Shown: positions 42,662 to 52,408, numbered from the stretch's first letter. The stretch: 64,000 nt of DNA from Nitrincola iocasae (GCF_008727795.1 NZ_CP044222.1:2790001-2854000), one strand, 5' to 3'. A program made the numbers and translations. Notes: generated by a model not told the origin, from the sequence alone.

Positions 42662-42979
42662 ATGGCTAACACGAGTCGTCGTGGTTTTCTGAAAAAAGGC
42701 ATGTTCGGTTTGGCTGCTTTGCCACTGGGCATGGGTGTTCTGACTTCGCAGTCATTCGCTGCCACTCTGCCACCGCTGAGTGAAGATGCGCCCAACGCTA
42801 AAGCACTCAATTATGTAAAAAATTCGGCTGACGCTGCTGATCATCCAGCGCATAAGCCTGATTCAGTTTGTGAGAACTGCATGTTCTGGCAACCTGATAC
42901 TCAAGGCTGCACCCTGTTCCAGGGCTTCTCTGTTGAACCCACAGGCTGGTGTCAATCCTGGGTCCAACGTCCAGGCTGA
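42662..42979 (+). CDS. High-potential iron-sulfur protein (HiPIP), Tat-exported
   Basis: A small periplasmic 4Fe-4S electron carrier. The ATG at 42662 (MANTSRRGFLKKG) follows AAGGG and gives a twin-arginine signal (SRRGFLKKG). The mature part of about 65-70 aa has four cluster cysteines spaced C-x2-C-x9-C-x13-C (CENCMFW, GC, GWC). HiPIPs donate electrons to photosynthetic centres, cbb3/caa3 oxidases or reductases. It is divergent from the octaheme cytochrome operon, so a shared anaerobic electron-transfer role is plausible. Confidence 0.93.
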   Translation: MANTSRRGFLKKGMFGLAALPLGMGVLTSQSFAATLPPLSEDAPNAKALNYVKNSADAADHPAHKPDSVCENCMFWQPDTQGCTLFQGFSVEPTGWCQSWVQRPG

Positions 42980-43001
42980 TTACATAATTGGCAACACCTT
43001 C

Positions 43002-43028
43002 AAAAAACCCTCTTTAGAGGGTTTTTTA
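43002..43028 (+). terminator. Rho-independent terminator after the HiPIP gene
   Basis: The stem CCCTC/GAGGG with loop TTTA (43008-43021) is preceded by six A and followed by TTTTTTA. It starts 22 bp past the HiPIP stop and could also act on the opposite strand. Confidence 0.9.
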
Positions 43029-43139
43029 TTGCTTAAAGAACAACCAACTATTCTGCTGCGCTGCAAAAAGTTATACTAAAAAACAGCTCCTATTAAGTGG
43101 TATAACTATGTGCACAAAACCCAGTCAGAGAAAAAAAGC

Positions 43140-44561
43140 ATGAGCAATACGCTACCACCGCGCACGCTTCGCATTATTCTGGCGCCTATATTGGGCCTAC
43201 TGGTGACGCTGGTGTTTTTCACCATGAGCGGCCTGTATCAGAGCACATTGCAGCAACAGCAGAAAGCCCTCAATGTTGAACGTCTTGCCGAAGTCAGGGC
43301 CAATATTGAAGGTGCATTTAATGGTGCGACAAACCTTACTGCTGGTCTGATTGCCTTCGTCAGTAGCAACGGTGAAATCAGTGATGAGTTTTTTACTCAA
43401 CTAAGTGAACAGTTGCTTGAGCAGAATAGTTTGATTAGACACATCACCTTGGCACCAGACAATATCATTAGCTATATCTATCCATTAGAGGGCAATGAAG
43501 CTGCACTAGGGCTCGACTTGATCAATCACCCGGAACAAGGGTTGGCCACACGGATAATGATGGAAACGGCTGAGCCGGTTCTGGCCGGCCCTTATGAATT
43601 AGCACAGGGTGACTCTGCCATCATTCATCGTGTGCCTATCTATCTACGCGCCTCTGAGGGCAAAAAACATTACTGGGGGCTGATGAGTACACCTATTAAT
43701 TTTTCAGCACTGCTTGAAGCCTCCGGCATACTCAATCCTTCACTCGGTCTCAACATTGCTCTGCGTAGCCTGGAAGGTACGGGTGCCGATGGTGTGGTTT
43801 TTTATGGCGATGAAGCTCTCTTTAAACACAGGGATGCAATACACTCTTCTATCAGTGTACTCAATGGTACCTGGGAAATGGTCGCTATCTCGGATCAATC
43901 ACAAGCAGACCCAGCCAATAAACTTATCTGGACAGCACGCTCAATTGGGGCCACATTTGGTATATTGACAGCGTTTATGGTCTGGCAATTGATGCGTATG
44001 ACTGAGCGTTTGCGAGCATCACAAGCTCAGTATCGAATGCTTGCTCAACATGACAGTCTGACCGGGTTACCCAATCGGGTCGTGTTATATGATCGTTTTA
44101 ATCAGGCCGTTGCTCGAGCCGAACGCAATCAGGATACTCTGGCACTGCTCTATATGGACCTGGATGGATTCAAAGAGATCAATGACCTGCATGGGCATCA
44201 AGCGGGAGACTCAACCCTCATTGAACTGGCAAACCGCTTCCGGAGTATTATCAGAGGTACCGATAGTGTCATCCGTATCGGCGGTGACGAGTTTATTGTA
44301 TTACTGGAAAATGTTGACAGTATTGATGCTGTATTGACTGTGACAGACAAAATACTGCAGTGCGTTGCCCAACCCATACAATTTGAGTCTTCGGAATTCG
44401 GCCTGGGTATCAGTATCGGTATTGCCTGTTTCCCCATTAATGGACTGACACTTGATCAACTCATGGCCGCAGGCGATCAGGCAATGTATGCGGCCAAAGC
44501 CGCCGGGAAAAATCGTATTAGTTGGGCATCAGACCCGAGCCAGTTTTTTGAAAAACCCTAA
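43140..44561 (+). CDS. Membrane diguanylate cyclase with CHASE-like sensor
   Basis: Makes c-di-GMP. The product is about 473 aa: transmembrane helix near 10-35, a periplasmic CHASE-type domain (about 45-270: NIEGAFNGATNLTAGLIAFVSS and similar), and a second helix (IGATFGILTAFMVWQL). The C-terminal GGDEF domain starts HDSLTGLPNRVVLYDRF, with active site RIGGDEFIVLL. An inhibitory RxxD (RGTD) sits five residues before GGDEF, so product inhibition is likely. I prefer the ATG at 43140; a GTG at 43110 is in frame. It is convergent with the hybrid kinase gene. Confidence 0.92.
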   Translation: MSNTLPPRTLRIILAPILGLLVTLVFFTMSGLYQSTLQQQQKALNVERLAEVRANIEGAFNGATNLTAGLIAFVSSNGEISDEFFTQLSEQLLEQNSLIRHITLAPDNIISYIYPLEGNEAALGLDLINHPEQGLATRIMMETAEPVLAGPYELAQGDSAIIHRVPIYLRASEGKKHYWGLMSTPINFSALLEASGILNPSLGLNIALRSLEGTGADGVVFYGDEALFKHRDAIHSSISVLNGTWEMVAISDQSQADPANKLIWTARSIGATFGILTAFMVWQLMRMTERLRASQAQYRMLAQHDSLTGLPNRVVLYDRFNQAVARAERNQDTLALLYMDLDGFKEINDLHGHQAGDSTLIELANRFRSIIRGTDSVIRIGGDEFIVLLENVDSIDAVLTVTDKILQCVAQPIQFESSEFGLGISIGIACFPINGLTLDQLMAAGDQAMYAAKAAGKNRISWASDPSQFFEKP

Positions 44562-44582
44562 GAGTATAATCAAACCAGGTAC

Positions 44583-46463
44583 TCAGCCGCTTGAGGCAAT
44601 GCCTAACCAATGCGCCACTTTTTCAGCAAGATCTTCTTTATTGAAAGGCTTGCTGAGGAAGTCGTTCATACCGGCACTGAAACAGGCTTCCCGATCTTCA
44701 AGCATGGCATTGGCAGTAATTGCCACAATTGCGACGGAGGCTGCCGGGTGATCCAACGCTCGAATTTTTCGAGTCGCCGTGATGCCATCCATGACCGGCA
44801 TTTGCATATCCATCAATACCAGATCGAAACTCTGAGCGATTACCTGCTCGATAGCCTCTTTGCCATTATTGGCAACAACACACTGATAGCCCAACTTTTT
44901 AAGTAAACCAGTAGCCACCATCTGATTAACTTTATTATCTTCAACCAACAGTATCCTGTGCGTATTAGATGCCTTTTTTACCGTCTCGTCATGACCAGAT
45001 AATTGCTCAGATGAAGAAAAATCAAGTTTAGATTCAGCCGCACAGCTTTTGATCGATACAACCGACCGTTCTGGTACATCTACAGATTTGATCGGTACGA
45101 CAAAAGCAAAACAGCTCCCCTTCCCAAGTTCACTATGAACACTGATATTGCCCCCCAACTGTTCAATGATGCGCTTGCAGATAGCCAACCCCAGGCCGGT
45201 CCCACCGTAACGCCGTGAAGTTGAATACTCTGCCTGTGTAAAAGGCGTAAACAGCTTACTAACTGCATCAGCAGACATACCGATGCCGGTATCAACGATA
45301 CGACAACTCAGCTTATTCGCTTCAGGATGAGAAAAGTACACATCCACCTGTCCTTTCTCAGTAAATTTTATCGCATTGCCCACAAGATTCAGCAGCACCT
45401 GACGCAAACGTCCGGGATCTGACTCGTATCCGCAACAGATTTGCTCTGAAAAATGCAATTGCAACTGCACTCCTTTGCTTTGCGCCGTCGCCTGAAACAA
45501 AGCCACCACTTCCTGCGCCAGATCCTGTAGCACAAATGGCACGGTGTCGAGTTCCATACGACCGGCTTCCAGTTTGGAAAAGTCCAGAATATCATTGAGG
45601 ATGGACAGCAAAGCGCTTGCACTGGAGTACTGGGTTCTGACCAGATGTTTTTGTTCAGTATCCAGATCAGATTCCATCAGTAAGCGCGACATGCCCAGAA
45701 CACCATTCATCGGTGTTCTGATCTCATGACTCATCATAGCCAGGAAATCAGATTTAGCCTGACTGGCCTGTTGAGCCTGATTAACGGCAACCCGCAGCTC
45801 TTCTGCCAATGCTTCAGCCTTGGCCCGCGCTTTGGCAGCAAACGACATGTGCCGCAATAACAGCAGAATCAAAACACTCATACTGATAGTAATCAGAACG
45901 ATCAACAGCGTCACATACCGATACATTTTTCGTTGTTCGGCTCGCTCTTCATTGATACGTAAAGCAGCCAGCCCTTTCATATCGACAACAATACGCTCAG
46001 TGACCTGCGATAAGCGTTCAGAAAGGGAGATAAGTGACTGGATATGCTCTTTGACAACATCAGGTCCTTGTGCAAAAAAACCGTCCATTTCCAGAATAAT
46101 GTCGACCGCTTCACGTGAAAAAGGTGACAAATCACCCGTTTCATCACCAAATAATTGACTCATTTCGCCGCGTTGGAGCAACTGTATTCGGCTATATAGA
46201 ATTTCAAAACGCAGTTCAAGCGCCAGCCAGTTTGAAGTATCGGGCGAAACAGCAAAGTGGCTAAGTAACGGGGACAACTTAAGATTTTCGCGATCCAACT
46301 GATAGCTGGCCCAAAGCGCGTCCTCCCGCGCGGCTTCCAGCAATTGCCGTGAACGGTCATGCATGGCATTAAGAATAAAAAAAGCGGCTACCAGAAAAAC
46401 CAAAGTAGACAGCAACAGCAGCCAGAAAGTACGACGAAAATAAACCTGTTTTTCTAACGCCAA
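44583..46463 (-). CDS. Hybrid sensor histidine kinase with C-terminal receiver
   Basis: A 626-aa membrane kinase. Helix 1 is at about 13-33, a periplasmic helical domain of about 150 aa follows, and helix 2 is at about 183-205. HisKA has the H-box SHEIRTPMNGVLGM (H246). HATPase has the N-box NLVGNAIKFTEKG and G boxes DTGIGM and GGTGLGLAICK. The receiver domain has acceptor D552 in LVLMDMQMPVMDG. No HPt domain is present, so a separate phosphotransfer partner is expected. It lies 27 bp downstream of a SUOX-fold periplasmic protein gene, probably its accessory sensor. Confidence 0.93.
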   Translation of the reverse strand: MALEKQVYFRRTFWLLLLSTLVFLVAAFFILNAMHDRSRQLLEAAREDALWASYQLDRENLKLSPLLSHFAVSPDTSNWLALELRFEILYSRIQLLQRGEMSQLFGDETGDLSPFSREAVDIILEMDGFFAQGPDVVKEHIQSLISLSERLSQVTERIVVDMKGLAALRINEERAEQRKMYRYVTLLIVLITISMSVLILLLLRHMSFAAKARAKAEALAEELRVAVNQAQQASQAKSDFLAMMSHEIRTPMNGVLGMSRLLMESDLDTEQKHLVRTQYSSASALLSILNDILDFSKLEAGRMELDTVPFVLQDLAQEVVALFQATAQSKGVQLQLHFSEQICCGYESDPGRLRQVLLNLVGNAIKFTEKGQVDVYFSHPEANKLSCRIVDTGIGMSADAVSKLFTPFTQAEYSTSRRYGGTGLGLAICKRIIEQLGGNISVHSELGKGSCFAFVVPIKSVDVPERSVVSIKSCAAESKLDFSSSEQLSGHDETVKKASNTHRILLVEDNKVNQMVATGLLKKLGYQCVVANNGKEAIEQVIAQSFDLVLMDMQMPVMDGITATRKIRALDHPAASVAIVAITANAMLEDREACFSAGMNDFLSKPFNKEDLAEKVAHWLGIASSG

Positions 46464-46490
46464 ACCCTGCTACCCCTGAATCAATCCGCT

Positions 46491-47000
46491 TTAATATAGC
46501 TCTATGGACTTAATTTGCCATACAGATCGATTGTAGTATACCTCTGAGTTAAGGTCAGGATTCTCAGCAAATGGATAGATAATGAATAACGGTCCTTTAT
46601 CACGGACACGCAACACGTTGCCATTACGTTTCATTGCCAAGATCACACCGAGATCTTTAAAGTCCGACGCCGGAATTACCGCACTGTAATCATTCAGTGC
46701 CGTCACACGCATATTAGCGCTGAAATCAGCGCCTGCTGCTTCCAGAACGGCGGACGCCAAAGGCCCCTCAAATTCACTCACATCATCAAACCACGGTGTT
46801 TGTGTTACTACTTTGACCTGTGGCAGCGCCTCAAGCATGGCACGATCAAACTGCATGGTTTGATCTGAATTGGTATGAGTAATTTTACCACTCAGCGTTA
46901 AAACAACCGGTCCTTCGAGGGTCTGAGCCAGCGCACTATGGACACCACAACTCATCAGGACAAGCAAGGCAATCCCTTGCAGCAGTTTATATTTAAACAT
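46491..47000 (-). CDS. Periplasmic SUOX-fold (molybdopterin-domain-like) protein without catalytic Cys
   Basis: A 169-aa exported protein with a signal peptide ending near HSALA-Q. The body (VVLTLSGKITHTNSDQTMQFDRAMLEALPQ, VTALNDYSAVIPASDF, NGNVLRVRDKGPLFIIYPF) matches the small oxidoreductase molybdopterin-binding-like domain found beside signalling genes. The mature chain contains no cysteine, so the Mo-ligating Cys of true SUOX enzymes is absent and a binding/sensing role is inferred. It is 73 bp after a diguanylate cyclase gene and 27 bp before a hybrid kinase gene, all in one direction. Confidence 0.8.
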   Translation of the reverse strand: MFKYKLLQGIALLVLMSCGVHSALAQTLEGPVVLTLSGKITHTNSDQTMQFDRAMLEALPQVKVVTQTPWFDDVSEFEGPLASAVLEAAGADFSANMRVTALNDYSAVIPASDFKDLGVILAMKRNGNVLRVRDKGPLFIIYPFAENPDLNSEVYYNRSVWQIKSIELY

Positions 47001-47073
47001 TCACCTTCCTCGCTTTTTATTTTTTCTGAGTTTTCTATTTTTTTCATTATAGATGATTTCACGGATACAGCAA

Positions 47074-49101
47074 TTAGGCGGCATCACTTTCAACACGATT
47101 ACGTCCGCGCGATTTAGCCCGGTACAAAGCATTATCGGCCCTGACTATCACCTCATCCTCGCTGATATCTGAGTCAAGTCGTTGACTGATACCAATACTG
47201 ACGGTTACCGACACTTGGGTATTGGCTATTTCAACACGGGCAGCCGCAACAACCTGACGGATACGCTCAGCAAGCTCCCATGCACCCTGCGCATCAGTCT
47301 CAGGAAGCAGAATAGCAAACTCCTCCCCCCCGAGTCTGGCCAGCAGATCTGACTGGCGCAGCAATTGACTGACAGCGTTTGAAAACTCCATAAGTATGGC
47401 ATCACCTGCCGCATGCCCATGCTGGTCATTTACAGCTTTAAAGTGATCGATGTCCAACATCAGCACGGCCATGGGTCTGGACTTACGCTGGCATGCCGCC
47501 AGCAAAGCAGACAGGCGTTTGAAAAAATAACGACGGTTACTCAGCCCCGTTAAGCTGTCTGTCACAGAAAGTCGTCTCAGCTCACTCTCTACATGCTTAC
47601 GCGCTGAAATATCCGTCACAGTACCCGTCATGATATGCGGGCTATCCCCTTGCCACTGGATAACTTTTCCACGTCCTTCAACCCATAGCCAGGAACCATC
47701 GGCACAGCATGCACGATACTCAATGCTATAAGACTGCTGGTTTGCCAGATGCTCCTCAATGGTATTTTGTATACTTGGCAAGTCCTCTGGATGAATAAAT
47801 GTATACCAATCATCGATAACCAGATCACGCGGTTCAGCATAGCCAAGCATCTCAAAACAGCGTGAATCCCAATGTAACTCACCCGTTACAAAATCAGCTT
47901 CCCACAAGCCATCATTTACAGCACCTAGTGCATTCTGATAGCGCTGTTCACTGACTTCTAGCGCTCTGGCGGTATTCAATTGTTGTTGAACCGCCACATC
48001 TACACGCCACTGTAAGCGACGCTGGGTTAACCGCAACAGCCAGATCAACAGCCCTAAGGCGACCATATACACCAGCACCAATGCCACGCGCATTTTCAAG
48101 CGCTCTTGGTGAATAGCCAATATCAACGCTGATTTATCCTGCCAAACCCACACAGATCCAACAGGCACTGCGTTATATTTCTGGCTGTTATAATCGGCTA
48201 GAACAAAACGGGTAAAGTGCACATGCTTACCAGGGAGTTTTAATAAAACTGATTGAGTAGCATCATCAACCAGAGGCGAAAACAGATCTTGCTGCAACCA
48301 ATCCTGTATTTCATCACGCGAACTGGCTTCTATGTAACAGTTACACGCCTCAGGAAGGTGGAAACTATTATCGTCTCTATAGCTTTCCCACACCTGCTGC
48401 TCAACATAGTCACGTTTAAGTAACACCGCGAAGCCAGCACTGTACTGCTGATCTAAACGCTGTAATTGTGTATCAAAGGAAGTACCCGCTTCCAGCACAC
48501 CGACAAACTGGCGGGGCTGTCGAGGTGGATTAAACCAGACAGGTACCACTCCTCGAATACCCGAATAGATTCGACCCGTTTCAAAACCACTTCTCGGCTG
48601 CTGATCCTGTAACACATCTTCTATAACAGGGCGGATACCAGACATTTGATCCCCAAACATACCTGGATTGTGTACTCTCAGGAACGAAGTCACACCGGGG
48701 CCAACATGAAATTGCAATTGCCGCAATCCATATTGATCCTGCATCAGTTGCCAACGAGAACCAAGATAGTTGAATAACGCTGATCGCCAGAACGCGGCTT
48801 CTGCTTGCCCCGCGCCACCGCCTTCACTATCAAGAACACGAGCACCCTGGTGAAAAAGTGTTTGAACTCGGTTATTTTCAGCCAGTAAAGAGGCTAGCGT
48901 CAGCATCTGCAGTTGCAGATCCCGGTGCGACATTTCAAAGCCATTACGGAACCCCTGCGCCTCAAGCTCCAACTGTGTCAACAGTTGCTGCTGGCTGCGC
49001 TGCTCAATGCCGAAATCCAGACCAATAAACAAAAGAGCCAGCAAGCCACTGACAAGAAAAAACAATCGACCAGTGCGCATCCAATTTTTAAGAAAGCGCA
49101 T
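47074..49101 (-). CDS. Diguanylate cyclase with dCache-type sensor and PAS domain
   Basis: A 675-aa membrane protein. An N-terminal helix (about 12-30) is followed by a large periplasmic dCache_3-like domain (about 35-330, with LRQLQFHVGPGVTSFLRVH and GIRGVVPVWF) and a second helix (VALVLVYMVALGLLIWLLRL). A PAS_3 domain (about 385-505: GLWEADFVTGELHWDSRCFEMLGY) leads into a GGDEF domain starting VTDSLTGLSNRRYFFKR. The active site is RLGGEEFAILLPE and the inhibitory site RQSD is five residues upstream. It makes c-di-GMP in response to an unknown periplasmic ligand. First gene of a probable three-gene unit. Confidence 0.93.
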   Translation of the reverse strand: MRFLKNWMRTGRLFFLVSGLLALLFIGLDFGIEQRSQQQLLTQLELEAQGFRNGFEMSHRDLQLQMLTLASLLAENNRVQTLFHQGARVLDSEGGGAGQAEAAFWRSALFNYLGSRWQLMQDQYGLRQLQFHVGPGVTSFLRVHNPGMFGDQMSGIRPVIEDVLQDQQPRSGFETGRIYSGIRGVVPVWFNPPRQPRQFVGVLEAGTSFDTQLQRLDQQYSAGFAVLLKRDYVEQQVWESYRDDNSFHLPEACNCYIEASSRDEIQDWLQQDLFSPLVDDATQSVLLKLPGKHVHFTRFVLADYNSQKYNAVPVGSVWVWQDKSALILAIHQERLKMRVALVLVYMVALGLLIWLLRLTQRRLQWRVDVAVQQQLNTARALEVSEQRYQNALGAVNDGLWEADFVTGELHWDSRCFEMLGYAEPRDLVIDDWYTFIHPEDLPSIQNTIEEHLANQQSYSIEYRACCADGSWLWVEGRGKVIQWQGDSPHIMTGTVTDISARKHVESELRRLSVTDSLTGLSNRRYFFKRLSALLAACQRKSRPMAVLMLDIDHFKAVNDQHGHAAGDAILMEFSNAVSQLLRQSDLLARLGGEEFAILLPETDAQGAWELAERIRQVVAAARVEIANTQVSVTVSIGISQRLDSDISEDEVIVRADNALYRAKSRGRNRVESDAA

Positions 49102-49215
49102 CAGAAAGACATATTGATGAGTAAACCAAAGAAGTAGGGCAGTTTAAAACCTTTAACAAATAACTGAAGTGTATAGACTCAATTATGACAAAATATTGAG
49201 ATCCACACACCAGTT

Positions 49216-49233
49216 TAGGTGCCGCAACACCTA
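49216..49233. promoter_or_regulatory. Dyad upstream of tctC
   Basis: TAGGTG and CACCTA (49216-49221, 49228-49233) form a perfect 6-bp inverted repeat around CCGCAA, 140 bp before tctC. It is a candidate operator for the TctD-like regulator at 57.9 kb; symmetry is the only evidence. Confidence 0.35.
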
Positions 49234-49372
49234 TACTTTGGTCTAAAGAATTGAATTTATCTCTCACTTGCCAGCTTTATGACAGCTTTGCTCCCTATAG
49301 TGCCAAAGTGCCAACGCAATCCCTCTGACTTGGACGGCACATATCTAAACAATAACTAGAAGGTGTTTTACC

Positions 49373-50368
49373 ATGGCAATATCCTTTAGCAAAACCCTGA
49401 AACTGGCCGCCTGCGCCCTGACTATCCCCCTGTTGGTTACCGCCACTTCGGCGACCGCCAGCGGTTATCCTGACCGCCCTATCGAAGCGGTTGTCGGCTT
49501 CGGTACTGGTGGAAGTGCTGATCGTATGACTCGCATTATGAGTAACTACCTTGCAGAAGAGCTGGGTGTTCCTGTTCGCGTGACCAACCGTCCCGGTGCC
49601 GGTACCCAGATTGCCGCCAACTACATTCTCAATGCACCAGACGAGGGTTACCATCTGTTTTCTTCCACCTTTGCGCCCTACCTGAACAATACCATTCTGT
49701 CAGGTAACGCGACTTACAGCGTGGAAGATTTTTCTTACATTAATTTTCAGTGGTTTGATCAGGATCTGATTGCCGTCAACAAAGACAGTGGCTACACCAG
49801 TCTGCCCGAAGTGCTCGACGCCATTAAAAATGAGCCAGGTACAGTACGCGCCTCAGTGGTGCAGGGTTCGGCTGGCCACCTGATGGCACGCATCCTCCTG
49901 GAAGCTTACGATATCCCCCAGGACAGCCTGAATCTGGTGACTTATAACAGTGGTGGTGAAGCTCGCACTGCTGTTGCCGGTGGGCAGGTTGACCTGGTTT
50001 TGATCAGCGCTCAAGGCAGTGAGAGTATCCGTGAGTTCCTGATCCCTCTGGCAATTGTCAGTGAAGATCGGGTGGAACAGTGGGATGTACCGACAGTCAA
50101 TGAAGCATTACAGCCTTTGAATATTGAAGTGCCGGTATTGCAAGGATCAATGCGCGGCTTTGCTGTCAGTGCTGAATTCGAACGCCGTCACCCTGAGCGC
50201 TTCAGTAAGCTTACCCAAGCGATGCAGAATGTACTGGCCAAAAAAGAGTTACAAGATGAGCTGCGTAGCCAGGAAATTGGTGGCGTCTGGATTGGCCCGG
50301 AAAAGTCCAACCAGCTAATGCGGGACAACTTTGAAACCTTCCGTAGTTACGCACATATCCTGAATTAA
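49373..50368 (+). CDS. tctC: Tripartite tricarboxylate transporter substrate-binding protein TctC
   Basis: A 331-aa periplasmic binding protein with a signal peptide ending near SATA (about residue 27). The mature start YPDRPIEAVVGFGTGGSADRMTRIMSNYL is the TctC ligand-loop region (usually PFxxGGxxD). It is followed by RVTNRPGAGTQIAANYILNAPDEGYHL. Delivers a di- or tricarboxylate to TctAB. AGAAGGTG precedes the ATG. First gene of a four-gene operon with tctB, tctA and an AbrB-family gene. The exact ligand is unknown. Confidence 0.94.
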   Translation: MAISFSKTLKLAACALTIPLLVTATSATASGYPDRPIEAVVGFGTGGSADRMTRIMSNYLAEELGVPVRVTNRPGAGTQIAANYILNAPDEGYHLFSSTFAPYLNNTILSGNATYSVEDFSYINFQWFDQDLIAVNKDSGYTSLPEVLDAIKNEPGTVRASVVQGSAGHLMARILLEAYDIPQDSLNLVTYNSGGEARTAVAGGQVDLVLISAQGSESIREFLIPLAIVSEDRVEQWDVPTVNEALQPLNIEVPVLQGSMRGFAVSAEFERRHPERFSKLTQAMQNVLAKKELQDELRSQEIGGVWIGPEKSNQLMRDNFETFRSYAHILN

Positions 50369-50419
50369 TCGGCCCTATCCACCAACGCTGCCCGGTCATC
50401 GGGCAGCAGGATGTGACTC

Positions 50420-50872
50420 ATGAACAAGACTCAAAAAGATGTTGGCCAACTGTGCATGCTGCTTGGACTGGCTGGCTTTACCCTCTGGTATCTGAGTGAT
50501 GCCATCCGTGTTTCCTTTACCACCCCCAATCTGCTGTTAATTCTGCCGGTTGCTGTGGCGGTACTGATCCTGTGTGTCGCTGAACTGGTCATCAGTCTCT
50601 GGCGTGGCGACTTGTTTGAACCGGTTGATGACGACCCGATCAAAGAAATTCTGCCAATCATTGTGCTCTTTGCGGTGTATGTGTTGACCCTGCCTTGGCT
50701 GGGATTCGATCTGGGCAGTATTTTGTTCGTGGCGATTTTCTTGCGCATGAAAAACGAGCGTAATTGGTTTTGGGTGCTGGGATACAGCATCAGCTTCGGT
50801 CTGGCAATCGCGTTGTTCTTTGCGCTGATGCTGCCCTACCCCATGCCGATGACCTTCCTACCCATCGACTGA
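50420..50872 (+). CDS. tctB: Tripartite tricarboxylate transporter small permease TctB
   Basis: A 150-aa membrane protein with four transmembrane helices and the TctB-like pattern VLYVLTLPWLGFDLGSILFVAIFL (here AVYVLTLPWLGFDLGS), with an acidic loop FEPVDDDPIKE before it. It lies between tctC (51 bp) and tctA (24 bp). It forms the small membrane subunit of the Na+-driven transporter. Confidence 0.92.
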   Translation: MNKTQKDVGQLCMLLGLAGFTLWYLSDAIRVSFTTPNLLLILPVAVAVLILCVAELVISLWRGDLFEPVDDDPIKEILPIIVLFAVYVLTLPWLGFDLGSILFVAIFLRMKNERNWFWVLGYSISFGLAIALFFALMLPYPMPMTFLPID

Positions 50873-50896
50873 TAATCTGTACAAGGTGAAGTTCTC

Positions 50897-52408
50897 ATGA
50901 TCGATTTCGCTGCCAGTGCTGCGGCACTGTCCATGCTACTCAGCAGTTTCACACCCTGGATGATCGTCGTTCCCGGTATTATCATTGGCCTGATTTTCGG
51001 TGCTACACCCGGATTGCAGATCTCTATGGCGATGGCTATCTTTCTGCCAATGACCCTGTATATGGATTTTTTACAGGCGATGCTGTTTCTGACTGCTATT
51101 TTTACCGGGGGCTCTTTTGGTAGTGGTATTCCCGCTATTCTGATGAATATTCCCGGCACTTCGTCGGCCATTGCCACAGCATTTGATGGCTATCCGATGG
51201 CCAAACAAGGCAAGCATAACCAGGCCCTAGGCATCGCTCTGGCATCATCTGTCTTCGGGGTACTGGTCGGTTATCTAATCCTGTTTGTGATGATTCAGCC
51301 AATCAGCCTGATGGTCTTGAAACTCGGGCCATCCGAGATGTTCATGGTCATTCTATGGGGCATGACACTGATCGCCAGCCTGCGTGGTGAACATATGCTC
51401 AAGGGTCTGATTTCAGGATTTGTTGGCCTGCTGATCGGTACCATAGGTTTTAATGAAATTGGCATGGCGCGTGGTACCCTGGGCAGTTTCTATCTGTTTG
51501 ATGGTATCCCGGTCATTCCCGCCATGATGGGGATGTTTGCCGCTTCAGAACTCTTTCGCCTAGCCAATAAACAATATATCGTCGACAATAAAGCATCACG
51601 CAAGGTGGATCTGCGCAAGATCATTTCCGGATTCAAAATGGCTTTCCAATCCCCACTGGTGATGTTGCGCGGTTGTTTGATTGGCGTGTTCGTCGGTGCT
51701 GTTCCAGGCGTTGGCTCCTCGGTTTCCAACCTGCTGTCTTATGTAGAAACTAAACGCCGTGACGCTGATCCAGATTCATTCGGCAAGGGTAATCCAAAAG
51801 GCATTGTGGCGTCTGAATCGGCCAACAGTACTTCCGAAGCAGGCTCCATGGCGACTCTGCTGGCACTGGGCATTCCCGGTGGTGGAGCCACAGCGGTGAT
51901 GCTTGCCGCCTTCGCCATGCACAACATTACCGGCGGCCCACAGTTTATTCGTGAGCAGACCGATATTGTTTATGCCATCATCTTTGCCAACTTTGCCCAG
52001 GTGTTTTTCCTGATGATACTGGGTCTGTTGTTTATTCCGCTATTGGCCAATATCATCAAAGTACCAATGCGCTACCTGATCCCAACGGTATTAGTTTTGG
52101 CTGTCATGGGGTCATTTGGTCTGACGGGAAATTTTGTTGGACCCTTTACCGTACTGGCATTTGCTATCATTGGTTGGTTGATGCGTCGTTACGGCTACTC
52201 AGTCCCGGCGGCTGTGATTGGCATACTGCTGGGTGCTATGGCTGAAAAAGCCCTGCTGCACAGCTATCAGATTAGTGGCGGTGATATCAGCTATGTGCTG
52301 GAACGCCCGGTAACGCTGGCCATCATCGGACTGTTACTACTGTCCTTGTTTGGGCGTCACTTGCTGGCATTGATCATCCGCCGACCGGTAAAAAGCGTAA
52401 CTGAATGA
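50897..52408 (+). CDS. tctA: Tripartite tricarboxylate transporter large permease TctA
   Basis: A 503-aa polytopic permease with about 11-12 helices. The two TctA glycine/proline repeats are visible: GLIFGATPGLQISMAMAIFLPMT near the N-terminus and GVFVGAVPGVGSSVSNLLSY in the middle. GIPAILMNIPGTSSAIATAFDGYPMAKQG and SEAGSMATLLALGIPGGGATAVML are also present. It is the ion-coupled channel subunit and is normal in length. Confidence 0.95.
   Translation: MIDFAASAAALSMLLSSFTPWMIVVPGIIIGLIFGATPGLQISMAMAIFLPMTLYMDFLQAMLFLTAIFTGGSFGSGIPAILMNIPGTSSAIATAFDGYPMAKQGKHNQALGIALASSVFGVLVGYLILFVMIQPISLMVLKLGPSEMFMVILWGMTLIASLRGEHMLKGLISGFVGLLIGTIGFNEIGMARGTLGSFYLFDGIPVIPAMMGMFAASELFRLANKQYIVDNKASRKVDLRKIISGFKMAFQSPLVMLRGCLIGVFVGAVPGVGSSVSNLLSYVETKRRDADPDSFGKGNPKGIVASESANSTSEAGSMATLLALGIPGGGATAVMLAAFAMHNITGGPQFIREQTDIVYAIIFANFAQVFFLMILGLLFIPLLANIIKVPMRYLIPTVLVLAVMGSFGLTGNFVGPFTVLAFAIIGWLMRRYGYSVPAAVIGILLGAMAEKALLHSYQISGGDISYVLERPVTLAIIGLLLLSLFGRHLLALIIRRPVKSVTE

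Noticed and set aside
49234..49372. Sigma54 promoter before tctC
   Set aside because: No GG-N10-GC pair with the expected TGGCAC/TTGC context was found.
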